Positions 8,381 through 16,678 of a stretch of 43,913 bases of DNA are shown here, one piece after another. Under the pieces are notes generated by a model, which saw only the letters and a program-made list of their open reading frames with translations, did no database searches and had not been told where the DNA came from. The position numbers and the translations under genes are program-made. Origin of the DNA: Oscillospiraceae bacterium (GTDB lineage Bacteria > Bacillota > Clostridia > Oscillospirales > Oscillospiraceae); assembly GCA_017461445.1 (NCBI GenBank), contig JAFTXW010000031.1, forward strand, positions 1 through 43,913, written 5' to 3'. How positions within the stretch are numbered: the first letter of the stretch is position 1; each line of letters begins with the position of its first letter.

Positions 8381-10320
8381 GCGTCCGTATCGCCAAATCT
8401 GCCGGCTTCTGCTTCGGCGTCAGCCGGGCGGTGGAGCTGGTGGAGCAGACAGCCGCTGCGGGGAAGAAGGTGGCGACCCTTGGCCCCATCATCCACAACC
8501 GGCATGTGGTGGACAAGTTTGAAGCCATGGGTGTCCGGGTCATTGAGACCCCGGAGGAGGCCCTGCCCGGGGAGACCGTCATCATACGCTCCCACGGTGT
8601 CAGCCGGGCGGTTTACGAGCGGCTGGAAAAGCAGGGGGTGGAGATCATTGATGCTACCTGTCCCTTTGTCAAGCGCATCCATGGCATCGTCAGCCGGGCC
8701 GAAGAGGAGGGCCGCCTGCCCGTGATCATCGGTACGCCTACCCACCCGGAGGTGGAGGGGATCGCCGGCTGGTGCGGCGACTGCCGGGTTTTCGCGGGGC
8801 CCGAAGAGCTGGAAAAATGGGCCAAATCTCAAGAAAATCTTAAAGATTTGGCAATTTGCATGGTTTCTCAGACAACTTCCACGGAATCTTTGTGGAAAAT
8901 GTGCGGAAATTTTGCAAAAAAACAGTTTACTAACTTGAAAATTTTTGATACAATATGTAGAGCAACTGAGTATAGGCAAAGCGAGGCCGCTGAATTGAGC
9001 GGAGTCTGTCAGGCAATGGTCGTTGTAGGAGATCCCAAAAGTTCCAACACAGGCCGGTTAGCTATGATTTGCCGAGAGCACTGCGATAAGGTTTTTCTGG
9101 TGGATAACGCCGCCGAACTTAACCCAACCGATTTTCGCGGTGTCACTGATGTTGGAATCACTGCCGGTGCGTCGACTCCGGCGTGGATTATAAAGGAGGT
9201 CAACAAGACTATGAGCGAAATTACCAATGTTGAGGCTGTAATGGAGGAGAACTTCGCTGAGCTTCTCGAGCAGTCCATCAAGACTTTAAATACAGGAGAC
9301 AAGGTTATCGGCACCGTTACCGGTATCGGCAACACCGAAGTCCAGGTCGATCTGGGCACCAAGCACGCCGGCTACATCCCTTACGACGAAGTCAGCACCG
9401 ATCCTTCTGTGAAGCCTGAGGACATCCTGAAGGTTGGCGACGAGATCGAGGTCTTCGTGGTTCGTGTCAACGATCAGGAAGGCACCGTGCAGCTGTCCAA
9501 GAAGAAGCTGGATGGCCTGAAGGTGTGGGACGACATGGCCGCATGGGCTGAGGAGAAGACCACCATCGAGGGCACCATCACCGAGGAGAACAAGGGCGGC
9601 CTGGTCTGCACCGTTAAGGGCATCCGTGTGTTCATCCCCGCTTCCCAGTCCGGCATCGCCAAGGGCGGCGACATGGCTGGTATGGTCGGCAAGACTGTCA
9701 AGCTGAAGATCACTGAGGTCAACCGCGCACGCCGCCGCGTTATCGGCTCCATCCGCGCTGTTGCTTCCGAGGAGCGCAAGGCCAACCAGGAGAAGATCTG
9801 GGCTGAGATCGAGAACGGCAAGAAGTACCACGGCACCGTTAAGTCCCTGACTTCCTACGGCGCATTCGTGGATATCGGCGGCGTTGACGGCATGGTCCAC
9901 GTTTCCGAGCTGAGCTGGAACCGCATCAAGACTCCCGCTGATGTTGTGAAGGTGGGCGACGAGATCGATGTTTACGTCATCTCCTTTGACCCCGAGAAGC
10001 ATAAGATCTCCCTGGGCTACAAGACCGCTGAGATGAACCCCTGGAACCAGTTCATGACCAACTACTCTGTCGGCGATGTTGTCGATGCCAAGGTCGTGAA
10101 GCTGATGACCTTCGGTGCCTTCGCAGAGATCCTGCCCGGCGTTGACGGCCTGATCCACATCTCCCAGATCGCTGACCGCCGCATCGGCAAGCCCGAGGAT
10201 GTTTTGTCCGAGGGTCAGGATGTTCAGGTCAAGATCACCGATGTTGATGCTGAGAACAAGCGCATCTCCCTGTCCATCCGCGCCCTGCTGGAGCAGGCCG
10301 CTGAGGAAGAGGCTGAGTAA
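8377..10320 (+). CDS. ispH-rpsA: Fused HMBPP reductase (IspH) – ribosomal protein S1
   Basis: This is one 647-residue frame. Residues 1-278 are IspH (LytB), the [4Fe-4S] enzyme that reduces HMBPP to IPP/DMAPP in the MEP pathway. Its iron-sulfur cysteines are in GFCFGV (C12), DATCPFVK (about 96) and TICRAT. Residues 279-647 are S1-like, with four S1 RNA-binding domains starting near residues 306, 392, 484 and 569 (for example YGAFVDIGGVDGMVHVSEL and FGAFAEILPGVDGLIHIS). This fusion is established in Clostridia. Codon use changes sharply at the joint: the S1 part uses ribosomal-protein-like codons, while the last third of IspH is AT-rich. A promoter-like sequence (8926-8954) and a perfect ribosome binding site with ATG at 9211 suggest S1 is also made alone. 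Confidence 0.93.
   Translation: MSVRIAKSAGFCFGVSRAVELVEQTAAAGKKVATLGPIIHNRHVVDKFEAMGVRVIETPEEALPGETVIIRSHGVSRAVYERLEKQGVEIIDATCPFVKRIHGIVSRAEEEGRLPVIIGTPTHPEVEGIAGWCGDCRVFAGPEELEKWAKSQENLKDLAICMVSQTTSTESLWKMCGNFAKKQFTNLKIFDTICRATEYRQSEAAELSGVCQAMVVVGDPKSSNTGRLAMICREHCDKVFLVDNAAELNPTDFRGVTDVGITAGASTPAWIIKEVNKTMSEITNVEAVMEENFAELLEQSIKTLNTGDKVIGTVTGIGNTEVQVDLGTKHAGYIPYDEVSTDPSVKPEDILKVGDEIEVFVVRVNDQEGTVQLSKKKLDGLKVWDDMAAWAEEKTTIEGTITEENKGGLVCTVKGIRVFIPASQSGIAKGGDMAGMVGKTVKLKITEVNRARRRVIGSIRAVASEERKANQEKIWAEIENGKKYHGTVKSLTSYGAFVDIGGVDGMVHVSELSWNRIKTPADVVKVGDEIDVYVISFDPEKHKISLGYKTAEMNPWNQFMTNYSVGDVVDAKVVKLMTFGAFAEILPGVDGLIHISQIADRRIGKPEDVLSEGQDVQVKITDVDAENKRISLSIRALLEQAAEEEAE
8926..8954 (+). promoter_or_regulatory. 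Candidate internal promoter for rpsA inside ispH
   Basis: TTTACT (8926-8931) and TACAAT (8949-8954) are spaced by exactly 17 bp within a locally AT-rich part of the ispH coding region. Initiation near 8961 would give a leader of about 250 bases before the internal S1 start at 9211. Confidence 0.55.
9192..9213 (+). promoter_or_regulatory. Internal ribosome binding site and start for free S1
   Basis: AAAGGAGGT at 9192-9200 is complementary to the 16S rRNA 3' end and lies 10 bases before an in-frame ATG at 9211 (MSEITNVEAVMEENF). This start lies at the exact IspH/S1 domain boundary. Free S1 would be 369 residues. Confidence 0.75.
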
Positions 10321-10332
10321 TTTCTGAAACCG

Positions 10333-10367
10333 ATACCGGGGCCGCGCATGCTGCCCCGGTATTTTTT
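10333..10367 (+). terminator. Rho-independent terminator of rpsA
   Basis: A 10-bp perfect stem (ATACCGGGGC / GCCCCGGTAT) is followed by a run of T residues, 12 bases after the rpsA stop. Confidence 0.92.
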
Positions 10368-10383
10368 ACGAAGGAGTATTACA

Positions 10384-10653
10384 ATGAAAGCGATCGTTAC
10401 CGTTGTGGGCAAGGACCGGGTGGGCATTATCGCCAATGTCTGCACCGCCCTGGCCAACTATAATGTCAATGTTCTGGATATCAGCCAGACCGTTATGCAG
10501 GGCTATTTCACCATGATGATGGCCACGGAGGTATCCCAGTGCAATGTGCCTCTGGCAATCCTGGCCAGCGAGATGGAGAAAATCGGCAAGGACATGGGCC
10601 TTTCCATCCGCGTCCAGCGGGAGGATATCTTCGAGGCCATGCACCGTATCTGA
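10384..10653 (+). CDS. ACT-domain protein (UPF0237)
   Basis: This 89-residue protein consists of a single ACT domain: MKAIVTVVGKDRVGIIANV, then NVNVLDISQTVMQGYFTMMM. ACT domains bind amino acids or other small ligands. It is the usual partner of the UPF0210 gene that follows nine bases later, so a shared function is likely, although the biochemical role is not established. The ATG at 10384 is chosen because AAGGAG lies at 10371-10376. An in-frame ATG at 10348 falls in the loop of the rpsA terminator and is not a credible start. Confidence 0.9.
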   Translation: MKAIVTVVGKDRVGIIANVCTALANYNVNVLDISQTVMQGYFTMMMATEVSQCNVPLAILASEMEKIGKDMGLSIRVQREDIFEAMHRI

Positions 10654-10662
10654 GGTAGTACC

Positions 10663-12021
10663 ATGCTGAATCAAAAGGACATCCTGCAGACCCAGGATAT
10701 GATCGACAAGCGGCATTTGGACATCCGTACCATCACCATGGGTATCAGCCTGCTGGATTGCTGTGACCCGGATCTTAAGACCTGCTGCGAGAAAATTTAC
10801 AATAAGATCACCCGCTGCGCCAAGGATTTGGTAAAGGTGGGCGAGGAGATCGAGAAGGAATTCGGTATTCCCATCGTCAATAAGCGTATTTCCGTCACCC
10901 CCATTGCCATCGTGGCCGGCTCCTGCGAGACGGACTCCTATGTGGAGATCGCCAAGACCCTGGATGCCGCCGCCAAGACCTGCGGTGTCAACTTCATCGG
11001 CGGCTTCTCTGCCCTGGTGCAGAAGGGTGCCACCACCGGCGATTGGAAGCTGATGCGCTCCATCCCCGAAGCGATGCGGGAAACGGAACGGGTTTGCGCC
11101 AGCGTCAATGTGGGCTCCACCAAGGCAGGAATTAACATGGATGCCGTGGCTGAAATGGGCCGTATTATCAAGAAAACTGCCGAAGTTACCGCCGATAACG
11201 ACGGTTTGGGATGCGCCAAGGTGGTTGTTTTTGCCAACGCTGTGGAGGATAACCCCTTTATGGCGGGCGCGTTCCATGGCGTAGGCGAGCCGGAGTGTGT
11301 TTTGAACGTGGGCGTTTCCGGCCCCGGTGTTGTGTACCACGCCTTGCAGGGCGTCAAGGGCGAGCCCTTCGATGTGGTGGCCGAGACCATCAAGAAGACT
11401 GCCTTCCGCATCACTCGCATGGGCCAGCTGGTGGGCATGGAGGCCTCCAAGCGGCTGGGGATTCCCTTCGGCATCGTGGATCTGAGCCTGGCTCCTACCC
11501 CTGCTGTGGGCGACAGTGTGGCCCGTATTCTGGAGGAAATGGGCCTGGAGGTCTGTGGTACCCACGGCACCACCGCAGCTCTGGCTATGCTGAACGACGC
11601 GGTGAAGAAGGGCGGCGTTATGGCATCCAACCATGTGGGCGGCCTGTCCGGCGCATTTATCCCTGTGTCCGAGGACGAGGGCATGATCGCTGCCGCGGAG
11701 GGCGGTACCCTGTGTCTGGATAAGCTGGAGGCCATGACCTGCGTCTGTTCCGTAGGTCTGGACATGATCGCCGTCCCCGGCGATACCTCCGCAGCTACCA
11801 TCTCCGCCATCATTGCTGACGAAGCGGCTATTGGTATGGTCAACTCCAAGACTACCGCCGTCCGTATCATTCCTGCCCCGAACAAGGTGGTGGGCGACCG
11901 GGTGGAAATGGGCGGATTGCTGGGCAGTGCCCCTGTCATGCCCGTCCACGATAAGTCCAGCGAGGACTTCATCGCCAGAGGCGGCCGCATCCCCGCTCCC
12001 TTGCAGAGTTTGAAGAACTGA
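10663..12021 (+). CDS. UPF0210 / PFL family protein
   Basis: This 452-residue protein belongs to the UPF0210 (DUF711, 'PFL family') group, recognised from its opening ([24 protein letters not shown]) and the conserved glycine-rich body ([54 protein letters not shown]). Pyruvate-formate-lyase-like structure has been noted for the family, but no reaction is firmly known. It is likely cytoplasmic, since no signal or TM segment is seen. It forms a two-gene unit with the ACT-domain gene upstream. The ATG follows GAGGTAGTACC, and a strong hairpin follows the stop. Confidence 0.9.
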   Translation: MLNQKDILQTQDMIDKRHLDIRTITMGISLLDCCDPDLKTCCEKIYNKITRCAKDLVKVGEEIEKEFGIPIVNKRISVTPIAIVAGSCETDSYVEIAKTLDAAAKTCGVNFIGGFSALVQKGATTGDWKLMRSIPEAMRETERVCASVNVGSTKAGINMDAVAEMGRIIKKTAEVTADNDGLGCAKVVVFANAVEDNPFMAGAFHGVGEPECVLNVGVSGPGVVYHALQGVKGEPFDVVAETIKKTAFRITRMGQLVGMEASKRLGIPFGIVDLSLAPTPAVGDSVARILEEMGLEVCGTHGTTAALAMLNDAVKKGGVMASNHVGGLSGAFIPVSEDEGMIAAAEGGTLCLDKLEAMTCVCSVGLDMIAVPGDTSAATISAIIADEAAIGMVNSKTTAVRIIPAPNKVVGDRVEMGGLLGSAPVMPVHDKSSEDFIARGGRIPAPLQSLKN

Positions 12022-12026
12022 CAGCA

Positions 12027-12056
12027 AAAGCACCGGACGGTCTCGTCCGGTGCTTT
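12027..12056. terminator. Bidirectional hairpin terminator
   Basis: A perfect 13-bp stem (AAAGCACCGGACG / CGTCCGGTGCTTT) with a 4-base loop lies between two converging genes. The T-tracts are short (CTTTT on the minus side), so it probably serves both transcripts. Confidence 0.8.
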
Positions 12057-12061
12057 GAACA

Positions 12062-12259
12062 TTATTTTGCTTTTTTCTTTTCCAGCAGAAATTGAATCCA
12101 TCCAATTACAATGCAGATATCCCCAAGAATATAGCAGATGGTGCTGAAAGGTCTGCCGGGGTTACCCGTTTCCCAATACTCGATCAGGGCTGCCAGGTTT
12201 AGCAGCAGAACGCAAACGGTGCTGAAAATCAGGGCAATTTTACTGGGATTCTGTTTCAT
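12062..12259 (-). CDS. Small two-TM membrane protein
   Basis: This 65-residue protein has hydrophobic segments at about 8-26 and 40-58, with a polar YWETGNPGRPF loop between them and a lysine-rich end (LLEKKKAK). It is not recognised as a named family. AAGGAAAGGAG lies 7-17 bases upstream of the ATG, and it is the last gene of the tmk–mltG–U32 operon, 15 bases after the U32 gene. Its reality rests on the ribosome binding site and the plausible membrane topology. Confidence 0.7.
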   Translation of the reverse strand: MKQNPSKIALIFSTVCVLLLNLAALIEYWETGNPGRPFSTICYILGDICIVIGWIQFLLEKKKAK

Positions 12260-12274
12260 GGGAGACTCCTTTCC

Positions 12275-13492
12275 TTATTTGGCGGAGAGGTCCACGCTTC
12301 TCCGAATCATGGACAGTGCAGGTACCTGTTTGGGAAGCTGCATGGTGAACTTCATCTGGGGCGTTCGGGGCTCCTCCAGAGGATTTCCTTCCAGGTCAGT
12401 CATGCTCTCGGCAACGATGGGGAAGGGGCGCAGGTCGGGGCCTACGACCTCCAGAGCGTCGCCCTCGCGGAACTTGTTGTTCAGGGAGCAGAGGGCGAGG
12501 CCGTTTTCGTCGCAGGATTCCACCTTTGCGCAAATTTGCCATTCCCGAATATAGCGGGAATTTTCAGTATATTGGCCGGGATAGCCATAGTAGAAGCCGG
12601 TAGAATAGATGCGGTGGGAAACGTGATCCACTTCGTCCCGCCAGACCGGATCAATGGGGCGGCCTGCCATGATATCGTCAATACAGTGCCGGTAGGCTCC
12701 CGTGACGATGGCGGCATAGTAGGCGGATTTTGCCCGGCCCTCGATCTTGATGCAGTCGATGCCCGCGTCCATCAGATCCTTCAGGTGGTCGATGGTGCAC
12801 ATATCCCGGGAATTTAAGATGTAGGTGCCCTTTTCGTCCTCGTAGACGGGGAAGTATTCTCCGGGACGCTTTTCCTCCATCAGGGCGTACTGGTAGCGGC
12901 AGGGCTGGGCGCAGGCCCCCCGATTGGAGTCCCGACCCGTCATGTAGTTGCTCAGCAGACACCGTCCAGAATAGCTGACGCACATAGCACCGTGACCAAA
13001 GGTCTCGATCTCCAGTCGGGGGTCTACCTTTTGGCGGATGGTTTTGATTTCTTCCAAGGAGCATTCCCGGGCCAAAACCACCCGCTTCGCACCCAGGTCA
13101 AACCAGGCCTGGGCGCATTCGTAGTTGGCGATGGACTGCTGGGTGGAGATGTGCCGCTCGCAGCGGGGGGCGTATTTGCCTGCCAGGGTGAAAGCACCCA
13201 GGTCGGCTACGATCAGGGCATCCACGCCTGCGTCGTCCAGCTGTTCCAGATACTGGGGCAGCTGGGCAATCTCGTCGTTGCGGGGCATGGTGTTGACGGT
13301 GACGTGGCATTTGACCCCATGGTCATGGGCGAATTTCACCGCCTGCGGCAGCTCCTCCGGGGTAAAATTCCCCGCGAAGGAGCGCATACCGAAGCTGGTG
13401 CCTGCCAGATACACTGCGTCCGCACCGTACAGGACGGACATTTTCAGCCGCTCCATATCCCCGGCGGGGCTTAACAGTTCCAATTTTCTCAT
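12275..13492 (-). CDS. Peptidase U32 family protein (tRNA-hydroxylation type)
   Basis: This 405-residue protein has the U32 signature: ELLSPAGDMERL at the N-terminus, YGADAVYL, and the cysteine cluster MCVSYSGRCLLSNYMTGRD...GACAQPCRYQY at about 166-195. Relatives (YrrO/TrhP, RlhA) are now linked to hydroxylation of tRNA U34 or rRNA rather than to proteolysis, so the 'peptidase' label is historical. The start is set at the ATG at 13492, which follows GGAGTAAAGAA within the mltG end. Upstream in-frame codons overlap mltG and are not family-like. Length is normal. Confidence 0.9.
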   Translation of the reverse strand: MRKLELLSPAGDMERLKMSVLYGADAVYLAGTSFGMRSFAGNFTPEELPQAVKFAHDHGVKCHVTVNTMPRNDEIAQLPQYLEQLDDAGVDALIVADLGAFTLAGKYAPRCERHISTQQSIANYECAQAWFDLGAKRVVLARECSLEEIKTIRQKVDPRLEIETFGHGAMCVSYSGRCLLSNYMTGRDSNRGACAQPCRYQYALMEEKRPGEYFPVYEDEKGTYILNSRDMCTIDHLKDLMDAGIDCIKIEGRAKSAYYAAIVTGAYRHCIDDIMAGRPIDPVWRDEVDHVSHRIYSTGFYYGYPGQYTENSRYIREWQICAKVESCDENGLALCSLNNKFREGDALEVVGPDLRPFPIVAESMTDLEGNPLEEPRTPQMKFTMQLPKQVPALSMIRRSVDLSAK

Positions 13493-13496
13493 TTCT

Positions 13497-15254
13497 TTAC
13501 TCCAAAGACGCAATAAAGGCGTTGTGTTCATCCAGCGTAGTGGAGAACTTGTGGCTGCCGGTGGCAGGATCCAGGACGTAAAAATAGTAGTCGGTATCCG
13601 CGGGCTGCAGGGCGGCCTTGATGCTGGCAAGACCAGGGTTGGCGATGGGGCCGGGAGTCATACCGGTGTTGGTGTAGGTGTTGTAGGGGCTGTCCACCCG
13701 CAGATCCTCGGCGGTCAGCTCTGTTTTACCACCCAGGGCATAGATAATGGTGGCGTCGATGTTCAGGTAGGCAGGTGTGGTGCCCCAGCTGAACAGACGG
13801 TTGTAGATGACGGAGGCGATGGAGGGGCTTTCCTCGTTGCTGGAGGTCTCCTTCTCAATCATGGAGGCCACATTGACCACATCCCGGACGGTGAACTGGT
13901 TTGCGGCGATGAATTCCTCACTCTTGCCGTCGGCACGCATCATGGCGGTCAGCTCCGCGTTCAGCGTGTCGATCTGGCCCCGCATCTCCTCAGAGAAGCG
14001 GACATTGAAGTTATCCAGGAAACGCTGCAGGGTGACCCGGGGGTCCTCGTTTTTAAAGAACTTGTAGGTATCGGGGAACAGGAAGCCTTCCAGGCAGTTC
14101 TCACTGCCCCGCTCCACATCTTCCAGGAACCAATAGTCGTTCAGCTCGCCGTTGGCGGCCCATTCGGCCAGATCCTTGGCGGTACCGACCTTGTTCTCCT
14201 CCAGAAGGGCGAAGATCTGGGCGCAGGTGTAACCCTCGGGGATCATGACCTCCACTTCCTCGTAGATGGTACCCCGGGACATCATGGAAACCAGGGCGTG
14301 ATAGTCGTACAGGGTGTTCAGATCCCAGACACCGGGCTTGATCTCGCCCTCGTCAACGGCCAGACTGGCGTACAGCTTGAACAGGCCGGGGTAGCGGATC
14401 AGGCCGCCCTTGTGGAGCTTTTCGGTGATGTCCTCAATGGTGTCGGACTGGTAGATCGTAACGGTAACGACCCGGTCCTGGCGGCCGAAGGCCAGCACAT
14501 CGGAGGCACAGGCCCAGAGCATCCGGCCCAGGGTCACGCCTACGGTCAGGATGATGGCCAGCCAGATGGCGGTGACGGCAATGCTGGGCAGGCCGAACAG
14601 GAATTCGCCCCGCTTGCGCTTGGGACGACCCTTCCGGGTGGGACGGTCATGGGCGGGGATATCCGCCTTTTGGGCAGGCGTATTGAACATTTCCTGGAAC
14701 TCCTCACCGTTATCCCGGTATTCCTGGTCAACGGCGGGGGGAGGGGGCAGCTCCTCCAGAAGCTCCGGCTCCGCTTTGTCGGTTTCCAGGACAGGCATTT
14801 CAGAAAGGGTCACGGTGTTCTGATTATCGTCCAGGGGTTCCAGAACGGGAGCGGCTTCGGCCTGGGCTTCCAGCTTCTGTGCCACTGCGTTTTGGATTTC
14901 CTGCAAGGTGGCAGCGTCCACCATGGTCTCGTCGGAAACGGGCAGGGGAATCTCCTCTGCTGCAGGCTCCTGGGGAGCGGCTTCCGCTTCGGCCACTTCT
15001 TCGATGGGAGCGGCATCCTCTGCCGGGGGTTCTTCCGCGGGTGCTTCTTCCACAGGAAGTTCTTCGGCGGGAATCTCCAAAGCTGGAATTTCTTCCGCAG
15101 GAACCTCCTGGGCGGGAATCTCCTCAGCCAGGGGTTCTTCCGTTACCTCCGGAGCCGGCTCCGGGGCGGGTTCAGCCGGGACAGGAGGAAGGTCGGTCAG
15201 TTCCTGGGGAACCAGACCGTTCTCCTCCTGCTCGGGAAATTGATTGTTTTCCAT
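13497..15254 (-). CDS. mltG: Endolytic transglycosylase MltG with long acidic N-terminal tail
   Basis: This 585-residue inner-membrane lytic transglycosylase cleaves nascent peptidoglycan glycan strands. The first ~215 residues are cytoplasmic and built from repeated Pro/Glu/Ala pieces (EEIPAEEL, PAEEIPAL), ending in a basic patch (RKGRPKRKRGE). A single TM segment lies at about 226-250. The extracytoplasmic YceG-like domain follows, with PEGYTCAQIF, EGFLFPDTYKF, the catalytic VASMIEKE (about 465-472), IYNRL and the C-terminal TPGPIANPG. The tail is much longer than in typical MltG. GGAGGAAACC lies upstream of the ATG. It is in an operon with tmk. Confidence 0.92.
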   Translation of the reverse strand: MENNQFPEQEENGLVPQELTDLPPVPAEPAPEPAPEVTEEPLAEEIPAQEVPAEEIPALEIPAEELPVEEAPAEEPPAEDAAPIEEVAEAEAAPQEPAAEEIPLPVSDETMVDAATLQEIQNAVAQKLEAQAEAAPVLEPLDDNQNTVTLSEMPVLETDKAEPELLEELPPPPAVDQEYRDNGEEFQEMFNTPAQKADIPAHDRPTRKGRPKRKRGEFLFGLPSIAVTAIWLAIILTVGVTLGRMLWACASDVLAFGRQDRVVTVTIYQSDTIEDITEKLHKGGLIRYPGLFKLYASLAVDEGEIKPGVWDLNTLYDYHALVSMMSRGTIYEEVEVMIPEGYTCAQIFALLEENKVGTAKDLAEWAANGELNDYWFLEDVERGSENCLEGFLFPDTYKFFKNEDPRVTLQRFLDNFNVRFSEEMRGQIDTLNAELTAMMRADGKSEEFIAANQFTVRDVVNVASMIEKETSSNEESPSIASVIYNRLFSWGTTPAYLNIDATIIYALGGKTELTAEDLRVDSPYNTYTNTGMTPGPIANPGLASIKAALQPADTDYYFYVLDPATGSHKFSTTLDEHNAFIASLE

Positions 15255-15269
15255 ATTGGTTTCCTCCTG

Positions 15270-15812
15270 TCAGCGGATGACGATCTGCTTTGCGATCCGG
15301 TCCGCTTCGTCCTTGCCCTTCAGGGCTTCGATCAGTGCCAGGCCGAAGGGAATGGCGCAGCCGGCAGAGGTGCCGGTGATCAGCTTTCCATCCCGCACCG
15401 CGGCGGCGTTCTCCATCATGTTCGCACTGCCCATCTGTCCCTCACAGCCGGGGAAGCAGGTGGCGTTTCTCCCGTCTGTGATGCCAAGGTCTGCCAGCAC
15501 TGTGGGTCCTGCGCAGATGGCGGCAACGAATTTGCCATTGTCCCAGGCATAGCGCAGGGCGTGCAGGGCTTCTTTGCTTGCCCGGGCAGAGGCTACACCG
15601 CCAAGACCGCCGGGGAGAATGATCATCTCCATAGCGTCCAGTTCCATTTCCTCCGGCAGAATATCAGCCACAATGCCGATGTTATGGCTGCCGTAAACGG
15701 TCTTGCCCGTTACGCCAACGGTAGCGACCTCTACGCCTGCCCGGCGCAGAAGGTCCAGGGGAGCGATGGCTTCGGTTTCTTCAAAGCCCGTACCAAGTAA
15801 CATGTAAACCAT
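15270..15812 (-). CDS. DJ-1/PfpI family protein
   Basis: This 180-residue protein has the DJ-1/ThiJ/PfpI fold signatures: FEETEAIAPLDLLRRAGVEV with the conserved Glu, MIILPGGLGG, and the nucleophile elbow AAICAGPTVLA with its Cys at about 99. DJ-1 relatives act as deglycases, glyoxalases, chaperones or oxidative-stress sensors, and the substrate cannot be told from sequence. It starts three bases after the tmk stop, with GGAGGAC as ribosome binding site. Confidence 0.9.
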   Translation of the reverse strand: MVYMLLGTGFEETEAIAPLDLLRRAGVEVATVGVTGKTVYGSHNIGIVADILPEEMELDAMEMIILPGGLGGVASARASKEALHALRYAWDNGKFVAAICAGPTVLADLGITDGRNATCFPGCEGQMGSANMMENAAAVRDGKLITGTSAGCAIPFGLALIEALKGKDEADRIAKQIVIR

Positions 15813-15815
15813 ATA

Positions 15816-16484
15816 TTAGTCCTCCAGGCATGCCGCCACATGGCGGTAGATTTCTTCGTGAATATCTTCAATGGAACGCATTTCGCCGTCCTTTACGCAC
15901 TGGATCACCGTCCAGCCATAGTATTCGGCGGCAGTTTTTCCTGTCCGGCGGCAGGTGGCAAGGTATTCCATATCCTGCTCGTGGATGTCGGCGTGGGTGT
16001 TCGTATCCTGCTCCCGGCGGCGCATCATCTTTTCCGTGAAGTCCGTGGGGACATCCAGATAGATGGTCAGGTCGGGGCGGGGAAGGCCCAGCTTGTCGTA
16101 TTCAAAGTCGTAGAGCCAGTGCAGGAAAGCCTGCTGCTTCTCCCCGGTCTCCTTGCTGGCCTGATGCACTGCGTTGGAGGTGGTGTAGCGGTCGGAGACC
16201 ACCAGACCGCCCTGCTCATACCACTGCCCCCACACCTTTTTGTAGGAGGCGTAGCGGTCCACAGCGTAGAAGGCAGATGCGGCGTAGGCGTTCACGTCGG
16301 TGGGCTTGCTGCCAAATTCGCCACCCAAGTACATGCGGATCAGCGCGGAGCTGGGCTCGGCGTACTGGGGAAATACCAGCTTCTGAAATGTATGGTTTTC
16401 GTTTTCCAGCCGCTGTGTCAGCAGCCGGAACTGGGTGGACTTGCCGGAGCCGTCCGTACCCTCAATTACGATAAGTTTACCCAT
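15816..16484 (-). CDS. tmk: Thymidylate kinase
   Basis: This 222-residue dTMP kinase makes dTDP for DNA synthesis. It shows the P-loop IEGTDGSGKST (8-18), the DR(Y) motif VVSDRYTTSNAVHQ (about 95-108), LDVPTDFTEKMM (about 143-154) and a short lid with RRREQDTNTHADIHE. It is a little longer than average. The ATG at 16484 follows GAGGAGGACAC. It is the first gene of a five-gene minus-strand operon with a clear promoter at 16527-16555. Confidence 0.94.
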   Translation of the reverse strand: MGKLIVIEGTDGSGKSTQFRLLTQRLENENHTFQKLVFPQYAEPSSALIRMYLGGEFGSKPTDVNAYAASAFYAVDRYASYKKVWGQWYEQGGLVVSDRYTTSNAVHQASKETGEKQQAFLHWLYDFEYDKLGLPRPDLTIYLDVPTDFTEKMMRRREQDTNTHADIHEQDMEYLATCRRTGKTAAEYYGWTVIQCVKDGEMRSIEDIHEEIYRHVAACLED

Positions 16485-16526
16485 TTGTGTCCTCCTCTAT
16501 AGTATGGACATATTATCATAACCTAC

Positions 16527-16555
16527 AATATATCATAAATGGGCCGGTTTGTCCA
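16527..16555 (-). promoter_or_regulatory. Promoter of the tmk operon
   Basis: On the minus strand, TGGACA (16550-16555) and TATATT (16527-16532) are separated by 17 bp. It directs transcription of tmk, DJ-1, mltG, U32 and the small membrane protein. Confidence 0.8.
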
Positions 16556-16610
16556 CCATGGGAAGGCAGGGGATTTCTTAATTTTCTGCAAACTTCCATC
16601 AGAAAATTTG

Positions 16611-16639
16611 TTGAAAAAGGGATAGAAAGATGCTACAAT
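16611..16639 (+). promoter_or_regulatory. Promoter of the DEAD-box helicase gene
   Basis: TTGAAA (16611-16616), 17 bp, TACAAT (16634-16639). Initiation near 16646 gives a short leader before the ATG at 16679. Confidence 0.8.
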
Positions 16640-16678
16640 ATCATGACGAATTATGTACAGATAAAGGAATTATGAAAT

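Noticed and set aside
8377-10320. IspH/S1 joint as a sequencing frameshift or misassembly
   Set aside because: The frame is open throughout, both halves are complete, and this fusion is known in Clostridia.
10348-10383. Upstream ATG for the ACT-domain gene
   Set aside because: It lies in the loop of the rpsA terminator and lacks a ribosome binding site; the ATG at 10384 has AAGGAG at proper distance.
13125-15800. 891-codon open frame on the plus strand
   Set aside because: It runs antisense across U32, mltG and DJ-1, with low-complexity Gly/Gln/Val translation and no domain. All three minus-strand genes are clearly real.
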